From assembly GCA_025175895.1 (NCBI GenBank), contig CM045989.1, positions 131,825,272 to 131,889,271 on the forward strand: DNA of 64,000 nucleotides, in the 5' to 3' direction. The notes under the pieces are model-generated. The model did not search any database and had not been told where the DNA came from. It saw nothing but the letters and a program-made list of their open reading frames with translations. The position numbers and the translations under genes were made by a program. Shown one piece after another: positions 33,299-44,816 of this stretch (position 1 is the first letter of the stretch; each line of letters starts with the position of its first letter). Source of the stretch: Wurfbainia villosa. Lineage: Eukaryota > Streptophyta > Magnoliopsida > Zingiberales > Zingiberaceae.

Positions 33299-33474
33299 TG
33301 AAGGGTGCTCTATTTTAATGCAACCACAAATTGAGTATTGAAAATTTTTCTTTATTCTTAAATATATTTCTCTCAATTTTATTAGTTAATTTCTTTTTAA
33401 ACTACACTACTTACCCAATACTTAGTCTTGGGAATCTTTAGTGTTTTTTTGTCTTGAAATATTTTTTCGATAAA

Positions 33475-34978
33475 ATGTCTATGTTCCATCAAGAGGGATA
33501 AAGCACCGTCTATTATCCTCTCTTTAATGGAGAGGATTTCAGTTATTCAAAATGGTGAATGAAATGTTTCCTCAAGACGGATATAGAAATGTGATTTAGT
33601 GTAAAGAAAGGCTATGCAACTCCGATTGATGACTCCGAAGGCTATGCAATGCAGACTCACAAAAGAAGAGCTTAACAGAGTCGAGCTAGTAAAAAATTCT
33701 AAGGAGCTTTGGAAAAAATTAATTAAACTTTACAAGGAAACAAGTGATTCTAAGGTAACCAAAAGAAATCTACTATTAAATCAATTGTGTAACTATAAGA
33801 TGCAAGATGGAGAAATTGCTAGCCAACTTCACACCATAATCAAGGACATCCTTAATGAACTCCACCTCATCAACCATCAAATAGAAAATCGGGACATAAT
33901 AAAGTATGCATTAAAAGTTTTTTCCTGGAATACCTTGTGAGCATCTATGGTGGATTCATACAAAGTATCCAGGTATCTTTCCTTAATTAGATTAGATGAA
34001 TTTTTTTGTGAATTAGAATTGCACAAACAGGCTAACTCGGGTCAAATTGAGAAAGGTATAGCGTTGATTGCACGATCAAATAAGGGCAAGGAAGGAAAGG
34101 GTAAATCCAAGTCAAAGCATGAGTTTGAAGATGAGTGGGACTCAAACATAAATGACGAAGAAGAAATTGTTAATATAGTTTGAAAGCTATTCAACTCAAA
34201 GAAAAGATTTTCAAAAAAGGACGTTAAAAGGGTGGTGAAGAATAAGTCAAGCATACCCAAGTCGGAAGTCATTTGCTATGAATGCAATGAAAAAGGGCAC
34301 TATAAGAGTAAATGTCTTAATCTAAAAGAAGAAAATCCTAAAAAGTAAAGAAAAAAAGAAAGCCCTAAAGGCAACAAGGGGCTAGTCGCCTTTGGAAGAA
34401 TCAGATGCGGAAGAACCAACTAGATTCATGGCATTAATGACAAAGAAAGACCTAGTCGTGTCTGAGTCTGAATCTAAATCCAATAGTTGAGGAATTGAGT
34501 CCAAATTCGAGTTTGAGTCAAGCCACAGATCTGTATCTAGTTCAAAAGGTCCAAATAAGGTAACTTCTTCTTTAGAAAATAAATTGTACAAAATAATTAC
34601 ATGCTTAACTAGGAAGTTAACTAAATCTGAGGAACAAGTTGAGTTGCTCTTTAAGGAAGTCGAAGCACTTAGGAAACAAGTTAACTCGAATCCATCAACT
34701 TACCATATTTAAGTTGGAAACTCAACTCAAGTCGCAAGACTTGAGGAAGAGAATTCTATTTTGAAAAGACATGTTGAGGAACTCAAGGAAGTGTTGAAAA
34801 AATTCACTTTGAGTTCTAAGTATCTAAACATGATGTTTGAGTCTCAGCAAACTATGTATAATATATCTGGACTTGGATATAAAACTAACTCAACTAACAA
34901 GTCTTATATGTCTTTATTTAGTCGAAATGCTAAAAGCGAAGTCCAAGCATGGGTTCCTAAAACTTACTTACTTAATTA
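33475..34978 (+). pseudogene. gag: copy D gag
   Basis: Broken frames give the Gag core (CRLTKEELNRVE, NSKELWKKLIKLYKE, KRNLLLNQLCNY, ENRDIIKYALKVF, SMVDSYKVSRYL), an acidic/basic spacer, one zinc knuckle CYECNEKGHYKSKC (near 34270-34315), then a coiled coil (EENSILKRHVEELKEVLKKF) and YKTNSTNKSY up to WVPKTYLLN before a stop at 34976-34978. The order is that of SIRE-like gag, and again the ORF stops at the WVPK motif before any protease. The ATG near 33475 (MSMFHQEG) is the likely original start. Stops and frameshifts make it a pseudogene. Confidence 0.82.
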
Positions 34979-36112
34979 AATTGGATATAACCAATACTAG
35001 ATCCCCAAAAGTCAAATTCATTATGTAAACAAGATTTATCAAGGTTGCAATTCAATTGGAACCAGTAACTTGTATATTTTTTTTAATTAGACAAGTCATT
35101 TGCATACTTAGTTACTTTCTTACTATTTATTTTAGAATGACTAGATAGGAAAGAAGATAGTTCGATCTTGATAACATAGTATCAAAATTAGGTGAGATGA
35201 TAATATGTTAGGGAAGCTCATCAAAGTGCGTGTCTATACTAGATGAGACGCATCCTGTCTGATGCACTGAGTTGAGTGAAACTAGCTGAATTTAACTCAT
35301 TTAGTTTTAAACTAATTAGACAAAAGTTTAGTTGTAAGTTAGTTAAGTTTGAGTTTCCAATATTAGCTTTATTCAAGAAGTGATTGTCGTTCTAATATCA
35401 AAGAAGACCTCTGTGCCTCACCATGACTTGGAAGCTAGTTTAGAAAATTAGTACTTAGTTAACCCAAACCTAAGCTTGAATCTAACATAAGATTAACTAT
35501 CTTTCTTTAAATATCACCAATCAATTAAAAATGGAAAGACATCTCACATAACAGTTAAGGTTATCCTATTTTGAAAACCTAGATTGGGTGAGATGAATAA
35601 GTTTGATTGAGTTATTTTTTTAAATATTCAATATGCTTAGAAATTAGGGGGAGTTCAGAATTTAGAAGGAGCCTAAATTAATTACTTTATTTTTTAAAAT
35701 ATTATTTTGATATGAAATTATAATAAATTTTCATTAAAAAAATTCCCAGGCACCTAAACAGTGTCTAGAAGACCTCAAAAATATAATAAATTTAATAAAA
35801 GACGTTTGACCAACTCAGGCGACTAGACCATGTCCAGGCATCAGAACCATAACAGAATTTATTATGGCAATAATTGATTCAAGGTGACTTGACTTGGTCT
35901 AGTCGCCTTGAGTCTCTAATGCACAATAAATTGACAAGATTAATGGAGTCGCCCGGACCTAGTCCAGGTGCCTCGAAAAGTTTTATAAAAAGGGCCTAAG
36001 AGCATAGCTTCCAGGCGCCTTCAACCCATTCTTCCTCCTTAATTTCTTCTTATTCTAGCTCCCGTCAAGCTTTAATTTAGCCTAGGTCTACAACTCTTAT
36101 TCTATTCGTCGA
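34979..36112 (+). promoter_or_regulatory. copy D noncoding interior with internal promoter-like region
   Basis: Mostly AT-rich with no ORF. The last 370 bp (35740-36110) resemble an LTR promoter region: GGCGACTAGACC-type repeats, a TATA box TTTTATAAAAAGGG at 35983-35996, and a pyrimidine-rich leader just before the additional ORF. This suggests the ORF had its own promoter. The inference rests on position and the TATA box only. Confidence 0.5.
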
Positions 36113-37368
36113 TCATGCCTAGGTAATGATCTAAAATGAATTTTTAAATTAATGTTTTTAATTAGCTTTATTTTTAAAATTAGATTTATTCATAATGTTT
36201 AATTGTATTTAGGGGGTAAAAGAAAGACTCATGAGATTGGTCCCTCCTCCACTCCTAGTATAGACATTAGATTCCTTACTGAAACCCTTAGGGTTAGATT
36301 TTCTACCATCACTTATATTATCATGTCTACTAGGTACCTTAGTAGGAATTTTTTTCATTAAATCTTGCATACCTAGTATAGAGGTCATAGACCACTTTAG
36401 CTTAGGAAACTTGATTTATTGTATGAGTTCGGTTAACATAGATTTATGTGTTGAATTCTATAATAACTTAATTAGAATTGATGATCTCACATACTCTACC
36501 AGAGTCAGTGATAGAGATGTTATCATTACTCCTGGATTATTAAGAGATCATTTAAGCCTTAGGCATTCAACATGCCCTTTTGTCTATTTTCCACATAAGG
36601 AGCTACTCTTTGGCGATCCATATTCCCATATTTTCTTGAATACATGTATTTGTATTTCTTTAGGGAGGAGTAGACTCCTACAGTGAGCCAGTTCAGCTCT
36701 ACTAGACTTAGGGTGCAGAATTATAGCTTGTATAGGGTTATAGTTAATTGCATTCTACCACTTAGTACTAGAGACATCACTATGATACACCCTTTTCATT
36801 CCTTCCTACTTAATGTATTTTGTCATAGGCTAGATGTAGATATCAGTCTTCACATGTTTCATGCCATCTTATATTATTCTAGGATTAACACTAGCAGTAG
36901 GGTTCATATGCCTTGTTGTCATATTTTGACATCATTATTACCTATATTAGAGTTTGACATTACCTCAGTAATGTCAAACGACTTACATAATATGATATAA
37001 TAGGTCATAGATAGTTATCTTTAGCTAGAATCGAAGTAGATGATGACAATGAATTATTTTGGAAGCGGGGGACTCAGTCTCAGCCTCAGCCTCAGCCTCA
37101 ACCTCCACCTGATGAGGAGGAGGTGCTTGGTTTAGACATCTCAAAATTTTCTCAGCTCCCTACTCCTCCAGCAACTTCCACACTAGAGGACCGAGTCTCC
37201 AGATTAGAGGAGACAATAGTTGTAGGATTTCAGAGACTAGAGGAGCGGCAATAGACACATCACTCAGAGATGATGCAACTGCAACACACTCAAGACTAGG
37301 AGATGATGGAGATGTTTATATCTTGGGGCATGAGTCATTCACATTCTCCACCCCCTTCAGATGACTAA
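36113..37368 (+). pseudogene. additional ORF of copy D, resembling the 'putative plant transposon protein' family
   Basis: Starts ATGCCTAG, followed by GTAATG and a ~90-bp AT-rich stretch ending TTTAG that looks like an intron. Then a GKRKTHEIGPSSTP start, VIDHFSLGNLIYCMSSVNID, LCVEFYNNLIRID, VIITPGLLRDHLSL, and in another frame ILPLSTRDITMIHPFHSFLL. A tail follows with Gln/Pro repeats (SQPQPQPQPQPPPDEEE) and a coiled coil (LEDRVSRLEETIVVGFQRLE). The FYNNL...ITPGLLRDHLSL pattern and the C-terminal coiled coil resemble proteins of the PF20167 type found as extra ORFs in plant retroelements. Function unknown. At least two frameshifts and several stops break it. Confidence 0.6.
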
Positions 37369-38393
37369 GACATCTATAGTCTGTTTAGTGACTTATCTAA
37401 TGACCTATGTAGTTTGACATATGATCATTTTTGAGACATTTATCATTATTGTTTGGTTTTGATTGCTCAATTGGTTTATGTTTTATAGAATAGGACTTAT
37501 TTTTACTATCACATGAAAATTTATTTTTATAAAACTATTATTGTTTATTAAAAAATGAAAATGGTGCTAGTCTAGGTGTTGAACATAGATTTCATTTACC
37601 TATAGCAGATCTATATAGCTTTGCTGCTCATAAACACTTAGGACTAATAGTTTGTGTATTAAGCTACATAGATGGGCATGAGATATTAGGACTTCATCTT
37701 ATATTCAAGATGTAGATCTAGTGCATCAACATGAACCAAAAAGGGATTCTTAATTTCCAATGGATCATTTTGATGATTAACTCTACATAGCTCGATGATT
37801 ATCAATATCATTTAAGTATAAGAAAAAAGGGTTAGATATTTTTTTAAAGACTATTTCTTAGATGTGTATTATTATTATTATTATTTAAAAAATTTGTATC
37901 GAAATAAAAAGTGTCCATGTTTGAGACTTTGCACTTATAAATTTTGTTTGAAATTTTCATTTAGCAAATTTTTTGAAAAACATACCCATTTTTGATGTAT
38001 GGTAATGGGGGAGAGTATGATGGTTTAAAGTTAGAAGTTTTTATTTAAAGTTCGAAGCTTTTAAATCTTTCAAAACTAAGTATTATACTTCTGTTTATGA
38101 GTTTGAAACTTTGATACTTTAAAAAACTTGGAGTTATTCGAAATTGAAAAATTGAAAAGTTTTCAATAATGGAAGAAAGCATGGATAAAGTGGGAGAGTT
38201 TCAAAAAGAATTTAGTTCTCAAAAGGAAATTTTAAAAAGATTTTGGTTCTTGTTAAAATTTAAGACATTGAACTTATGTTAAGTTTGAGTTAGCTTTTAA
38301 AAACCTAAGTTTGAAAACTTAAGAGAATTTATCCTTTGAAAAAGAATGTTTGTGCTTGATAATCCTTAACTTTAAATTTGATTGTCACACATC
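37369..38393 (+). other. copy D 3' noncoding interior
   Basis: AT-rich, with a short ATT microsatellite near 37868-37884 and GGGGGAGAGT near 38008. No coding region is seen. It ends at the PPT. Confidence 0.6.
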
Positions 38394-38407
38394 AAAAAGA
38401 GAGAGAT
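38394..38407 (+). promoter_or_regulatory. copy D polypurine tract
   Basis: AAAAAGAGAGAGAT directly before the 3' LTR start TATTGGTATAG. Confidence 0.75.
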
Positions 38408-38773
38408 TATTGGTATAGAGAGCATCAAATCAAACATAAAGTTTTGATGTTGGCAAATGTTTAAAGTTAAGTACTTGTAAATTAATAATTTTGATTGAGT
38501 GTGAAGAAAGTCTTGGTAGGTTAGGTAGACCAGACACTTAGCAAGAAGTCTTGATGGATCATGAGGATCAGAAACTAGGCAGAAAGTTTAGATGGATCAA
38601 GAGGATCATACATTAGGCAGGATAGATCGATGAGTCAGCAAAGATTAAACATCAAGACGAGAAAATTCTATTGGGTCGAAAGATCAGACGTGAAGTAGAA
38701 GAAGTCCAAATAGATTAGATAGATCATAATGATTGGCAGGTATGCTCCTAGAGTGGAGTGAAGAGGTCGAATC
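38408..38773 (+). repeat. copy D 3' LTR, left part
   Basis: Starts after the PPT and contains repeated AGAAAGT / GATGGATCA / AGATCA motifs. It is cut by the solo LTR 'X' and resumes at 58740. Confidence 0.75.
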
Positions 38774-39794
38774 TGCTGGGTTTCCCCGGCACCGACGTGG
38801 GTGTACGTTCGAACATGTTTCGTAAACATACACAGTGGAAGCAAATAAAATGAGTAATAATTAACTTATTACAACACCCACACCACACGCATGCAAGGAT
38901 ACATCAAGTGTAGACATAATCACTATTTCAAATTTTACAATAAAGAAACTAATCTAGGTATACCTGACGAATCACGTGTAGCGGGAATGACATCAATCGT
39001 AGTGACTCTCGCTAGAATCACCTCTATCCGTATCCATGCCGAGTATCGTCGGGATAGCTTCACAAAGCTACGAGCCTCGTCTTCGCAAGAGTCACTAGCC
39101 TCGTGTCGAAGTCGTTGTAATCCAAGAGACTATCACAATCCGAATCAAATTCGGATCCCAAAACGAGTTTCGCAAACTCACTTCTCGGAAGCGGTTTTCG
39201 TCAACTAATTGTCAAAAACTTAACCCTCTCCACCTATGAGGATTTCCAGAGATCCAATCCCCGGCAAGTAGGTCGCTTCCGGAGCGCAAAACATCGACCA
39301 AATGATCTCTCCATGAAGAGGACAACAAGCTGTCCAAAACTGGACAACTTGTTTTGGTGGAGGAGATGGCCGACCAAAGAATTGGCTGGCTGCTCTTGAT
39401 GGCCAACAACCAAGGGAGGATGGTCGGAGGAGTTGCCGGCGATCGGTGGATGGTCGACGGCAAGGAAGAGGAGCAACAACTCCAATGGGCAACGACACAA
39501 GGAGCTTGGGTGACAACCACACCTCTCCTAGGGTTGGGCGGCAACATAAGGGAGGAGAAGAGAAAAACGGCAAGGGTTTCCAAAACCTTGAACCGATTCA
39601 TTAATTACAAAAACCCTTAAGCCGTATTTTTATAGAGAACACATTCTTCTTATGGTTATTGGTTCATAACCAAAATCCGTTAAGCCACTCCATTAACTTA
39701 AGTTAAAATAAACCAAATCGCGTTGGTCTATTTTAAGTTAAAATGAATCGAACCAATTTTGGTTCATTCATTTAAAACAAACCAAACCCATTTG

Positions 39795-39799
39795 GTTTA
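39795..39799 (+). repeat. target-site duplication of copy E, left copy
   Basis: GTTTA, repeated at 57385-57389. Confidence 0.93.
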
Positions 39800-41236
39800 T
39801 GTTGGTGCAATCGACCCAAGTCACGATTGACCAGGACTCGAGCTTGGCTCGAGAGATGTTTTGATGTTCGACAAAAACATATGACAATGTAATTGTCATG
39901 AGAAAGTCCAAGTCTTAGGTACTTGGCATGGAAAGTCCAAGTGAGACACTTGGCATTTGGGAAAGTCCAAGCATGGGTCTTGGCAAAGTAAAGTCCAAGC
40001 ATGGGTCTTGACATGGAAAGTCCAACATGAGTTGGCAAGGGAAAGTCCAAGCTTGAGTCTTGGCATTTGAGAAGTCCAAGGGGTTTAATATTGGCGGCGT
40101 AAAGTCCAAGGGTGAAGTCTTGGCAGCATAAGTCCAATGGTTGGCGGCATAAAGTCCAAGCGGAGTCTTGGCGGCGTAAGTCCAATGTGCCTTGTCGGTG
40201 TAGACACCGTTAGCATGACATAGCCGATGGAAGCACCTGAAGGCTAGCGCGATGGATGAACAAGTCATGGATGACTTGGAGGGATCCGAGAGGCGTGAGG
40301 CTGATGGAGGTGGCTAGAAGGCTTAGGTCTAGACTAAGGGTGGTCTAGCAAGTATGGGGGAACCATACTTGGGCTAAAACCTCATGTTTGAGGTGTGCCA
40401 GTCGACTGGTGCCATGTGGCAGTCGACTGGTGCCATAGGTGGGCAGTTGACTGATTGGTCGAGCAGTCGACTGATCTTGTGATCAGTCGACTGATGCTCG
40501 AGAAATTGAGCACAGAATGGAGTCTCACTCGACCGCTGCGGTCAGCAGTCGAGTGATGGCTTGATCAGTCGACTCCATCACTCGACTGATGGTCATAATC
40601 AGTCGACTGATGATGGATCCGTTGGACTTTTCAAGCGCGGATCTAGCCGTTGTCTCACGACAACAGTGACATCAGTCGACTGATGGTCCCGACCAGTCGA
40701 CTGATAGACTTTTTCCAGCACAGGTTGAAGCTTTATAAGGAGCTTGTGGAGGAGGAAAAAGGCAGCGATTTTCTTGGGCAAATTGAAGGGGAGAGTTGGT
40801 GCTTTCCAGTCCTTCAAGGCTAGTTCAAGGCAATCAAAGATCAAGCAAATCCAAAGAGCATTTATAAAGTTTTCTTTGCATAGATTGTTGTATTCTTGTT
40901 GTATTTGCTTGTCTTACTTTGTATTACTTAGTGTAATCTTTGTACGAGATTTCTCTGCCTCTAACTTGTGTCGAGAAGGAGTATTTGTGATTAGTGATTG
41001 CATTGGCGTCGCTAAAGCTCATTAGAGCTCGATCCGTGGAGTAGAAACCGTTCGGTTCTGAACCACGTTAAATATTTGTGTATTGGTGTGTTTGATTGTG
41101 TCTATTTCGTTATTTCTTTTATTATCATTATTCTGATGCGCTAACGAAATTTGTAGACTCAATCACGAACGAATTCCATCATCGACACTAGCACGTGCTA
41201 TTCACCCCCCCTCTAGCGTTCAAACGATCCCCTACA
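39800..41236 (+). repeat. copy E 5' LTR
   Basis: 1437 bp, TGTTGGTGCAATC to CCCCTACA. AAGTCCAAG/CTTGG array at 39903-40200; CAGTCGACTG array at 40399-40703; TATA-like TTTATAAG at 40732-40739; terminal CTATTCACCCCCC tract. No duplicated start, unlike copy B. Confidence 0.93.
40399..40739 (+). promoter_or_regulatory. CAGTCGACTG palindrome array upstream of a TATA-like box
   Basis: Seven exact CAGTCGACTG 10-mers start at 40399, 40420, 40464, 40484, 40600, 40673 and 40694, with one-base variants between (40444, 40566). The last one ends about 29 bp before TTTATAAG. The repeats, their symmetry and their position suggest a U3 enhancer or protein-binding array; function is inferred. Confidence 0.65.
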
Positions 41237-41238
41237 AG

Positions 41239-41250
41239 TGGTATCAGAGC
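41239..41250 (+). promoter_or_regulatory. copy E primer-binding site
   Basis: TGGTATCAGAGC, the exact plant iMet PBS, two bases after the LTR. Confidence 0.94.
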
Positions 41251-41300
41251 GAGGCCACTCTTCAAGTTTAACAACAAAGGGAGCACGCTAGAGGGTGAAG

Positions 41301-42985
41301 ATGGAAGTCCAAGGACAACTAGGATGGGACATCAACACACCGGTGCCCTACACTCTATACGGATGAGAAGGCTTCAATTCTTGGAAGAGAAGAATTGAAG
41401 ATTTTATTATGATGAGAGATTTTGAGGAATGGTCTATTTTGATGGATGGATTCGAAAATCCAAAAGGACCAAAGGGTGGTTTCCTCAAGAAGAAGAAATG
41501 GAGTGAAGATCAAATCCAAGCCTTCGAGAAAAACATGAAGGTAGTAAAGTTTATTTTTGATTTGATCCCTAACGATATTGTGTGTATGTTAGGGGATTAT
41601 ATTGATGCTAAGGAGTTATGGAGTCAAGTGGAAAAGCTCCATGAAAATTCATCATCGGTTCAAGAAGAAGAGGAGTGCTCACCCTCTCAAGCTCAAGCAA
41701 GTACATCATCATCTAAAGAGCTTGAGGATTTGGAAGTTGATAGGGAATCAATTTCCAGATCGGTGGAAGAAGCCTCCACCTCTAGGATTGAGGGGGAGGA
41801 AAGAATTTCCACTTTGAAGCAACAAGAAGAAGCTTCAACATCCGGTCAAGATTAAGAAGATCCAATTCCAGCACCTTCCACCACCACCCTAGGTAACTCA
41901 AGCAATGTAGGTTCAAATAAAAATCACATAACTTGTTTTGAGTGTAGGGAAGTAGGACATTACAAGAGTAAATGTCCTAAAAGAATCAAGAAGAGTCCAC
42001 CGGTGCCAAAAGTCAATGAAACCGGTGTTCCCACCAAGAAAAGCAAGGAGAAAATCATTTGCTTCAAATGTCGGCTACCGGGACATTACCAGAATCAATG
42101 CCCGAAGGGGGAGAAGAAGGGGCAAAGGGGAGCATCACAAGTAGGGGGAGCTTCTAAAGCTAACCCTAAGGTAAAATTTATTTATGCACCTTCAATTTCT
42201 AGGGATAAAAAGCATGCTAGAAATAATGTAAACAATGTTGCTATTTATCATAAAGTGCATGCTAGGAATGATAAATATTTTTGCTTAGGAGCTAAAAGTG
42301 TCCACTTAGGAAATAAGGAGAAATTTGGGACTAATGTCCCTAGAAAAGTTTTACCTAGGGAATCTATTAGGAAAATAGGAGAACACCTAGGTCTTAATCC
42401 TAAATGGACTAGGCATATGCCTAGAAAGGACAATGCCCAAAGATCAAACCAAAATTCTAAAATTGGGCAATTAGAATTAGAGAACCAAGCCTTGAGATCA
42501 AGGCTTGAGAAATTAGAAAAGACCCTCAATAAGATGCAAAATCAATTTCAAGGTCTAATGGTCAAGGTCAAGGGTTAAAATCTCAAAGTCAACACCTAGG
42601 ACCTAAAAGACAAAAGTCAACCAAGGGCAAGAAAGGTTTGGGTCACAAATCTAAGCCTAAGGTGGCTTATCATAATGTTCCATTTGATTATGGAACACAA
42701 TCTAGGTCTAGGAAGATCAAGGTTACTAGGGAAGTTATCCCTAAGAGTAACCAAGGTTTGTGCCTAGTGGCTAGGGTTTCAAGGAAACCTAGGGTGGCCA
42801 CTAAGAAGGTTACTAGGGAGGTAATCCCTAAGGTTAACCATGGTAACACCACAATGACCAAGACTAACAAGCATAGGAGGGTCATTAGGAAGGTATCTAG
42901 GGAGGTCATCCCTAAGGAATACCTAGTAAATCCTAGGAGCTCAAATAGGTTTTGGGTTCCTAAGAGCGTGATTGATTCACGCTAG
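41301..42985 (+). pseudogene. gag: copy E Gag-like protein
   Basis: Start ATG 41301 follows GAAG, as in copy B. The N-end is WDINTPVPYTLYG, then a TGA at 41364-41366 (CGA in copy B). The Gag core has DLIPNDIVCMLGDYIDAKELW, followed by the acidic Ser/Glu tract. A TAA at 41853-41855 precedes CCHC1 CFECREVGHYKSKC; CCHC2 is CFKCRLPGHYQNQC. Then CLGAKSV, a coiled coil (GQLELENQALRSRLEKLEK), one frameshift (42550-42578), YHNVPFDYG, three KVxREVIPK-type basic repeats and FWVPKSVIDSR, with TAG at 42983-42985. Length and order match copy B. Three lesions only; RNA-packaging role inferred from the knuckles. Confidence 0.87.
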
Positions 42986-44811
42986 ATGAGTTTAGGGTGT
43001 GCCAACCTTGATTGAGTGGGTAGTTAACTCAACCATGATAAAGGTGACATTTTAGGTTATTTTCAAGGTTATGGTTACCTTGGAAATACATTTGAGCTTT
43101 AATCCTAAAAGATTTTAGGATGTGCCAATATTATTTGAGAAGTTTGATAAAATGATCAAATTGACACATTTTAGGTTTAGAGGTCATAGTGTTCCATTTT
43201 GGATTTTTGGCACACTAGGGAGAAAAGTGATAATATGACAAAATATATTTAATTATATCAAATGACAATTAATATTGAAATTTAGATATTATTATACCTA
43301 TACCTTTTGTATGTCATGCTTTGTTTGTCATATAACATGCCATGACATCATATCTAATTTTTATCATTTATATGTCATGATCATGTTTAGGATTAAGAAT
43401 AAAATGTCATGTGTTTTTAGATTTAATCATATGTCATGATATTATGATCATTGGCCATGCTTTATTTTGTTATCATTATGTCATGATCATTTCATGCATT
43501 TAAATTGATTAAAATTGAGTTAAGGACAATGACATGACTTGGAGTCCCATTTATAAGGGAATCAAGTAGGGTTGTCTTAAAAAATGCATGAAATCCTAGA
43601 TTAAGGAGAACAAAACTCACATCTCACATCACATTGACATGTATGTGTATTTATACACCCTAAATACATGTGAGATGCTAGGATACAAGTCAAGTTCAAG
43701 GTACATAATTTTTGCATCTAGATGAACCAAAACTCATCTTATATGATTGGTGGATCATTGGGAAAGCTTGTGTACAAGTCATGTACATTGAGCCCAAGGA
43801 ATATGATCTAAAATAAGGTTTTGAAATATTTTAAAATCTTTTTGAAAAACTTTGGTGAAGTCTATCTTTTGATATCAATCACCATTGATGAGATTGATAC
43901 AAAGTGAGCCAAAACTTAGAAGTTTTCTTCACTTTTGAATTTTGTATCAATTTCAGTATTTTATGGGTGAAATAATTTTTAAATATTTTTCACCCATTGT
44001 ATTGGTCATAGGTATTATATGTATCAAATTTCATGATTTTTCGAATTACGTATAATTATTTATGATTTTCCAAAATCCATTTCTAATAACTGAAATTCTA
44101 AAATTTCAGTTATCAGTCGACTGCTTTGAGTGGCAGTCGACTGATGTGACTGGCAGTCGACTGGTAACTGAAGGAGTCGACTGTCAATGTTGATTTCGGG
44201 AAAACAAGGTTTGTTTAGCCCGTGTTCAGCTACGGTTAAGGTCCCTAACCACTTCTAACCCTAGGATATGCTTTGGGAAGCATTATAAAGGGTGAAAATC
44301 CATTGGATATGGATTAGGAGAGGTGTTAGGATAATGTATCAAATTTAAGGTGGGGAGAGTTCATGTTAGAACTTTAAACCTTATTTTTGATAGTTTAGAG
44401 TTCCTATTGGCTTAGGGACTTCCCAAGGACATTGTTGGTGCAATGGTCAAGGGGGAGCAAGCCTTTAGGGGGAGGTATCCATCATGGGATGATGGATGTG
44501 TTTTTCTCTTCTTGAAGGGAAGAAGTTATTGGGAGAAGGACATCAATTGGGAAAATTGATGGGATTTTGAGAGACCCAATTTGGAAATTGGGAGAATGAA
44601 TAGGATTGCCTCTCTTGAGTGATATGAGACTTATCACTAAGAAGATGGTAGACATCCTAGGTATGGTTGGACCAAGAGGGAGATTGTAAGATCTCATTGG
44701 GACATGAGACATTGACCTCCTTGGAGAGAAAACCTTTTTGATGTTAGTCAAAAAGAGGGAGAATGTTTGGGATTATCAATTTGGGATAATTGGTAAGGAG
44801 TTTTTGAGTTA
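42986..44811 (+). other. copy E noncoding interior
   Basis: Conserved with copies A and B: the GGGTGTGCCAAC start, TCATGACATCAT repeats at 43330-43450, the TCTATCTTTTGATA motif near 43860, three CAGTCGACTG palindromes at 20-bp steps (44114, 44134, 44154), and GGGGGAG blocks at 44450-44760. No ORF. Interrupted by LARD2. Confidence 0.72.
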
Positions 44812-44816
44812 GATGG
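44812..44816 (+). repeat. target-site duplication of LARD2, left copy
   Basis: GATGG, repeated at 55895-55899. Confidence 0.93.

Noticed and set aside
39212..39620. Host gene suggested by overlapping open frames of 88-129 codons in LTR X
   Set aside because: Frames overlap on both strands in a GC-rich leader, have low-complexity peptides and sit between the LTR's TATA box and its end, so they are transcribed LTR sequence.
39900..40200. CRISPR-like regular repeats
   Set aside because: Units are imperfect, adjacent and part of a plant LTR present many times in the window. There are no unique spacers and no cas genes.
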